A stretch of 64,000 bases of DNA from Saururus chinensis (Eukaryota > Streptophyta > Magnoliopsida > Piperales > Saururaceae), in assembly GCA_035235625.1 (NCBI GenBank), contig CP141142.1, positions 15,220,995-15,284,994 of the forward strand, in the 5' to 3' direction. This document shows positions 57,786 through 64,000 of this stretch, piece by piece. Position 1 is the stretch's first letter. Each line of letters starts with the position of its first letter. A program made the position numbers and the translations under genes. The notes beneath the pieces were generated by a model. The model saw only the letters and a list, made by a program, of their open reading frames with translations. It did no database searches and was not told the origin of the DNA.

Positions 57786-59583
57786 AATGGCTTGCGTAGA
57801 TTTCCCCGCCGAGCAAATATGGGCAAGTCATAAGACACATCAACTTCCAAAGTGAGGATATTCTTACATCTAATAAAAAGTTTAGTAGTATGTCTTAAGA
57901 TTTTAAAACCTTTTTCTCTCATGATTCAAAATAAAATTTTTAAATTTTTTATCATAAATGGTACAAAATTATTTTGGGGTTGATTCACTCATTTTCGAAT
58001 ATACTAGTATTTAAACTAACATAATATATATGACAAAATCCAATCACATTATAAACACAGAGGATCTTGTCCTGGTATATGCCACAGGCCATAATATACA
58101 TAACTATAAGTAATTGACACTTACGTATTTAGGTTCAAATACACACATTACTAAAAACATGCTAAAAAAATTAGAATTCTTATATAAACACAAGACTTTA
58201 TCATCCTTTCCATGCATAACGTTCCCAACCTGGTTACTCCTTCGGCAAACCTGCATCACAAGGATGCAATATACGTGTTTAACAAATAAAACAGTCTAAC
58301 CATGAACTCTCCGACAATAAACAAAATTATAATTTAGACCAAGCAATCCCATGATGCCTTAGAACAAAAGGCATGCTTATCTATCTACTCCCTCACGGCC
58401 TTCCCCTCTATCAACTCCTTCCCCACCTCCACATTCTCCCCATTTACATATGTCTCAAACAATGTTATCAAAATGTTTTGACTTATTAAAATATTTTAAT
58501 ATGGCTCTTAAAACTACTTAACAATGTTGTCAAAACATTTTGACAATGTTGTTTCTTAAGTCGTTTTGACAAGAGCATCAAAATCAAAAAATTTAGATAA
58601 AGAGGGTTTGTCTCATATAATTGAATCCTGTGAGCAATATTTTTAAAAGAAAACCTTTTAATAGATTAATCAAAATGTTTTAACCCTATTATTCAAATAT
58701 TTTGATAATAATATTAAATAATTTAAATACAATTGTCAAAACTTTTATACACTAAGACCAAAACAAAATTTTTTCCTAAAACCCTAACCCTTTGTCTCCT
58801 CCACTTTCTCCACCTTCACATACATCTCAAATACCGTCATGTATGTCATCGCATTGACCCACATTCATGTGCCCATCATCTCTAAAGGATACATCTCTTA
58901 CTAAATAGATTGTATGATAGAGGGAGCTTTGATGGGTCAACAGCCTTTTTGCTTAGCCTTTCACCATCATAGTCATTGGTACCAAATCTTCTTCTACCTA
59001 GAGCCAAGGAAAGGAAGAGCATGAGAATTTGTAATAATTAATAGTAAAGACCAAAAAAACTAGAGAGGTTTGCAAAAAATACAACTATATGAGATGAGAG
59101 GTACAAGCAAGTAAAGTGCAAAAGCGCCACTATCATCACCGTTACAAAGAGGTGGAAGTTTTTTCTTTTGGGCGGGAAAATCAGCAAAAGAGATGTCCCA
59201 TGGAAGCTCAACAAAAGATATCGTGACATTTAAAGATCAAACAGAGAAGAACATAAGGGTGAGGGCAAAAAGGCCAAAAAAAAACACAAAGGTAATTAAT
59301 ATGAGAATTCTTGTGAAAAATAGTGAAGACTTGAAATTCTTTACACAATAACATGAACTTGAACTTGATAAAACCTTCATTTTCAATTCAGTAGATACAA
59401 GCCCAATACAAAAGATAAATATTTGTATGCTATCATAAACAAATGAGAGTATAAACTTGTGTACCCAAAAAGAAAATCAAACTTGGGCAAAACCACTGTA
59501 CAACATACCATTGTTATCTATCTTCCACATATATAGTAAAACAACAAGAGCCAATTGCTGATAATCGTTGACAACTGCTTTAT
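57786..59583. other. intergenic, AT-rich, with CAAAACATTTTGACAA motifs
   Basis: No gene recognised. Between 58455 and 58745 the motif TCAAAATGTTTTGA, self-complementary at its core, recurs about six times. Similar pyrimidine-rich segments (CTCCTTCCCCACCTCCACATTCTCC at 58419 and CTCCTCCACTTTCTCCACCTTCACA at 58797) bracket it, suggesting an old transposon or a roughly 375-bp duplication. Confidence 0.4.
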
Positions 59584-62548
59584 TTAGTCGCTGAACTCGC
59601 ACTGTGACCCAAGGATGCGATGACATTCATTATCCTTTTGCCTAAACTGGGTGGGCTTCAAGTCCAGAAGTTCAAGCTGCTTTTTGATCCATGCAGGGTC
59701 ATCTTTATGAATCCACAAACACTCTTTAGTGTCTTTGTGCTTAAAGTCCGGTAGGCTGGGATTTCTCTTCTCTTTTCTATCATCCCACCACTCATATGGA
59801 TTTGCAAAAAATATCTGCCATAGTCGCAAGCGGTCAGTTTCCTCAGTGGACCCTTTGCCTAGAGGTGTCAATTACAAGAATCAGTACCAAGGAAAAACTT
59901 TGAAGTTTTATCTGTTCATCTAATATTATGAAAGGTATGTTTTTATTGGAAGAAAAAACCAAGTAGTTTCATATTCAACCTTCTTTTTCAGACGAACTTT
60001 CAGACATAATCAAAGCTTGTTTTTGGTCTGGGCGTGTGACATAACTTAATTCGTGAACAATGACCTGTGGGAGCTATCATATCATCATGGGGAAACATGC
60101 AAGAAAGAAGTTGACACTAGAACAAGGACAAGTATAAGATTATCACAAGGAAAGAACTTTATCAGCTTGTGTGAACAGAAGTCATGAAAGCCCCAGTATT
60201 TAGAACTTCAGGCACAAACTTAAATCAAATGTAAATGGAGAATAAATAACATGTTTCCAACCTTGTAAAGTATTTCAAGCTTTCCACAATCGTTAGCCTC
60301 ATTATAAGTATCCAAACCACCAGAAACATAAATAAAATCACCTCGTTTCAAATATTTCAGTGATATTTCTGCCAAGTCGTTCCACATTGTCAAAAGTATC
60401 CTGCTCAGACTTATCAGTTTCAGTTCCATAAAACGGAGAGATAAGTTGCAAAACAATAAATATAATGAACTGAAAAGATCACACAATTCAACATAGTTTT
60501 AAGGAAAAAAGATAGGTGTGTGCATCCTTGCTTAACATGAAGATAACCTATGTGTAACTAGTGATACATATAGCCTCACAAAATATATGTGATTAACATC
60601 AGAACAAGACTATTTTCAAACTGATCTGCATTTTTCAAAAGAAATAATTAAATAAATAATGGAACAAAGGAAAAAGAACTCACTGACTGGTGATGTTACT
60701 GGATAAATACTTGTTATAACTTATTAGCTTTCTATAACATAAACACCACTACATACTGAAGTTGTTCTAGTAACGTATCCTTTACATAATACATTTCTCA
60801 GTTATTTTATAATCACCATTTTATGTTATTTAATCATCATTTCAAAATAAGCAGCAGTACAGCCATATTTACATTAAGCGAGTGATTGAAATGGTCTGAG
60901 AAGAGAATAAAAAATATACAACTCTGATTTTTAAGAAGTTTATGCATTATCTGATAGATCAAGTGCATGAAGATTATAGTCACAAAATAAGAAAGCTATA
61001 ATTAAAAATCTTATTAAACATTGAAACTACAACAAGAACGTCTTACAATTTATATTCCATAATCCACAAAACTGTCACATTCTACTCATCACATCAGCTA
61101 CCAGAGTACATTTGCGAACCAATTGTCATTGACTTTGCAGAAAACAGTGCCAATTAGACGATCTTCTTACATTTTTTGGTAGATCAAAACCTTATTTTGA
61201 TCACTGTATAACATAAAATTTCATAAACATTTGAAACTACAACAAAAACTACAAGTTTTAATTTACATCTCATATTCTGTACTTAACAAAAATTGACAAA
61301 TTGTTTTGACCACCTCAAATATCAGATAACATTAATGAATAAATTGTCATTGACTCTGAAGGGAACAGTACCAGGCTCACCAACGATTTATCTAGAAAAA
61401 AGTTACAAATTTGCTCTGTTAGTGCTAGGGCGTAGGAACTTCTGGCAATGACAATTCTCTCGTCTCTACTTTATAAGATGCAAATTTCACCTATTTTTAG
61501 GTCTTTTTGAACACATAGCAAGAAATAGATTCCTTAACGTAAATAGGCAGCCTTTAGGCATCGAGCATTTTTTGGGTGCGTGAATGTGCAGCCAATTACT
61601 AAGCTCAACTATTTTCTAATATAAACCGTCATCATAAATCATAGTAAAAATAAACCATAAGACATTAACTTAACTACTTAAAGCTTGTTTGAGGAGTGCA
61701 TAGGCACATTTAGGTGTAAGCCTCGGTGCCTAAGGTGTGCAAGCACCTGGGACATCTTGCTGTCCTAAAGTGTCTAGGATAAGTGGTTGCGGTATGTCTC
61801 AGACATCATCTTACAAACCCTGTTTTTTTCATTATTTAAATAAAAAACTAATGTCAATAGGAGTAAAAAAGCAAATATTACATAAATAAATTTTATCAGG
61901 GTATACAATGCAAATGTGGAGAGTCAACACCAAACTAAATTCTTTGAGAACTTCGTCAATCTCGTACAAACACTTAAACATACCCATAACGGTTGGCACA
62001 CACACAACCAATCAATTTTGAAATAACGTCAGCACTATGTTTCCAATTAGAAATCCATACTGAAACACTGTCAGCAATGCTGCAAAAATAGGTTTCTCCT
62101 TATGATGCCAGATTGTATTAAAATACCATCAACAATCACCAGTTCAATAAGTGTACAATCAGTAAAAAGCCACAAAAACATACAAAAGAATTAGCATATT
62201 ATTTTCATATAGCAAAAGACAGAATCCCCACCGAAAAGGTTTCACCAAATTGCCATTAGAGGTTTTGACCTTGAGAAAGGTATAAACACCAAAATCATCT
62301 TCCTCTGTCGTCAAACAATGCCTCACTGGGGAGTCAACCAACCCAATCAAGCTGATGGAATTAAACAGCCCCTCCCTCCATTTGACCATGGTTGGCCGCT
62401 GAAACTGGAGGGCATGCCGATAGACCAAACTCCTCCCATCACAGGAAGAATCCGACCTAGCATAAGATGTGAAGGACCGATGAAGAAATTGGAAAATAGA
62501 GTTTCTTCCGAAGATTTTGTGGGCGAAAGTTTGGGAGTGGAAAGACAT
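59584..62548 (-). CDS. OSB: organellar single-stranded DNA-binding protein (OSB family), four exons
   Basis: OSB proteins bind single-stranded DNA in plant mitochondria or plastids and limit illegitimate recombination. Minus-strand exons: 62548-62232, 60400-60262, 60064-59980 and 59858-59584, total 816 bp, 271 residues, with in-frame GT/AG joins and no internal stop. The N-terminus (MSFHSQTFAHKIFGRNS..., Arg/Ser-rich, few acidic residues) looks like an organelle presequence. An SSB-type OB fold follows (FNSISLIGLVDSPVRHC; MWNDLAEISLKYLKRGDFIY; VSGGLDTYNE; ILYKVIVHELSYVTRP). The C-terminal exon holds one PDF motif typical of OSBs (FFANPYEWWDDR ... NPSLPDFKHKDTKECLWI). The family has one to three PDF motifs; this copy shows one. 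Upstream non-coding exons are possible. Confidence 0.88.
61020..61380 (+). repeat. 208-bp direct duplication in OSB intron 1
   Basis: TTGAAACTACAACAA(A/G)AAC ... CAATTGTCATTGACT ... AACAGT(G/A)CCA occurs starting at about 61021 and again at about 61230. It lies inside the 1.83-kb first intron (62231-60401) and looks like a moderately old tandem duplication. Confidence 0.7.
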
Positions 62549-64000
62549 GCTGTAAACAGAGTCTGACTCGTGGCAAATTCTTACGATATTCCTTTGGTTG
62601 TGTTATGATAGGATTCCAGCTCTTCGAACAAACTAAACAGAAGCTCCTCAAAATCCATCACATTCATTGCTTCAGCTTGTATATTGGCAATTGTAGTAGC
62701 AGGGCAATCTGATGGTCATTTTTTTTGTCATCTGCGTTGAATCAGTCAGCTTTCATTCTTAAGATTGTTAAATAACAAAACAAACTAAAAGGATTTCTTA
62801 TGCAAACATATAGCGTTGAGGTAGTAATTCTTAATTTAGTTATACAAATATAATTACATTATTTATGCCCCACCATTCACATACACAAAACATGGGTATA
62901 AACAAAGCCTTTCTTTTTCCTGGGAAAAAATGCAGTGCCCTACATGTTCAAAAAACAATTTCATAGACAGATTAAGTTGACTACTACTATCACAATCATA
63001 AGTGAGTTTGCCACCTGATCAAGGTGCAAACAGAAGTGTCAAGTACGAAATCACTAGGACTTATCTAAAATGATATGAATTGCTCAGAAGATGTCACTTT
63101 AAACCAATGAAGCACAAAATCCTAGATATCTCAATTCAATATCAAGAAAAATAATATAAATTGCACACACCTGACTCACCTACCGAAAACAGAAGTTTAG
63201 ACCTCGGCAATATATTCAATATTGTTGGTTATAAGCATCCTGCAATCCCACCTGTTCAGAACGGAATGAAGAATCGTATGAAAATAATTTGCAAGATAAT
63301 ATGAATGCTGAACTCGTTGGTCTAAGCTGAATCCAATAAAAGATTCAAACATTTAATGCCCAGTTTTAATTGTAAAAGTATTTCAACAATACTTCCAAAT
63401 CAGTGTCTGTTCCAAACAAGCACTATTACGTTTTGTTGAGAAGACATAAGACAATTCTGAATGCACATACATTCTCTTAGAAAATTCAACTGGATATTCG
63501 GTAAATTCTATTAGTGAACATAAGGCTCAATGTTAGCCACACTAGTAAATAAAGCAGGCCCAACCCCATCACTATTAGCAAAAAAATAACAAAATTTGAT
63601 CCTGACAAATAGATGATAAATCAAAGGGTAGATTTGAATAAGAATCCTAAAGAATCATCAACTACAAATACCATTATGCTTCTTCAAATAAATTGGCACA
63701 TTGACTCAGTACAAAACACGGCCTGCTTAACATAGCTGCTATGCAGTCCACTGTCATTCTACAACATCCAAATACACAAGATTTGTGACCAGAAGTAAAG
63801 GGACCAGAATAAGACCATACAAGGCTTTCTCTGAAATGAAGTAAAAAAAGAGTGCAGACAGGCAATAATCGACCAGTGATCATGACTACGAATTGAAATA
63901 AGGAAAATGTCCTGAAGCACATCTTAATTCAAACATGACTCTCCTACCGATAGTCCTAAAGGAGGTTGCAGTGGAAGGTCTCAGGCCAGATTCCATTAGA
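62549..64000. other. sequence upstream of OSB, no gene recognised
   Basis: AT-rich, with short open stretches but no recognised domain or repeat. It should contain the OSB promoter and 5' UTR; I could not pick out a convincing TATA box. Any gene extending from the right edge of the window is not identifiable. Confidence 0.4.

Noticed and set aside
62159-62231. Extension of the OSB first exon to the end of its open stretch (...FYENN... to 62159)
   Set aside because: The tail after the donor CG|GTGG is hydrophobic and unlike OSB; splicing to 60400 continues the OB fold in frame.
1-64000. tRNA or rRNA genes
   Set aside because: No cloverleaf with A/B-box motifs or rRNA core sequence was noticed on reading; the only tRNA-related signal is the retrotransposon primer-binding site at 37570-37588.

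Overview
The window is nuclear DNA of a flowering plant. The evidence is spliced genes with plant-only products (cinnamoyl-CoA reductase, an OSB-type organellar single-stranded-DNA-binding protein, terpene synthase and LSD1-zinc-finger remnants), AT-rich introns with GT/AG borders, and a dense mix of plant transposons (Stowaway, hAT, CACTA, MULE, Ty3/gypsy, LINE). I cannot name the species. No rRNA, tRNA, CRISPR array or prokaryotic operon was found.

Left part (0-8.7 kb). A possible Ty1/copia end lies at 1-704. A complete five-exon cinnamoyl-CoA reductase gene follows on the minus strand (6112 to 920). Its 2.7-kb last intron carries a 440-bp hAT MITE and two Stowaway-like MITEs. A decayed LINE 3' end sits at 8.1-8.7 kb.

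Repeat-dominated part (8.9-27 kb). A 2.6-kb solo LTR (8881-11481) has perfect target duplications and an internal array of about 17 copies of a 56-bp repeat. A 3.36-kb non-autonomous CACTA element lies at 15114-18473. A 1.08-kb Stowaway-type element at 21952-23033 carries GC-rich captured gene sequence.

Middle (27.9-41 kb). A dead MULE transposase gene (27961-30199) is followed by a 160-bp tandem array. An RlmN-like radical-SAM gene remnant on the minus strand (39280 to about 32350) is split inside one exon by a 5433-bp Ty3/gypsy chromovirus (32532-37964) with a perfect 5-bp duplication and nearly identical LTRs. An LSD1-type zinc-finger fragment with a frameshift lies just upstream.

Right part (41-64 kb). 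A large minus-strand gene or pseudogene (about 48800 to 41051) encodes a DUF1985-like N-terminal domain, an acidic region, a long coiled coil and a C48/Ulp1-like cysteine peptidase domain. Its introns contain a 45-bp minisatellite, and one array is interrupted by an internally deleted gypsy element. Beyond it come several local duplications, a gag-only LTR element (52861-56278), a terpene-synthase pseudogene fragment (57.1-57.8 kb), and a four-exon OSB gene (62548 to 59584) that appears intact.

Only the CCR and OSB genes look functional. The rest of the coding signal is decayed host genes and transposons inserted into one another. Functional links between neighbours are not expected, as in most plant intergenic landscapes.
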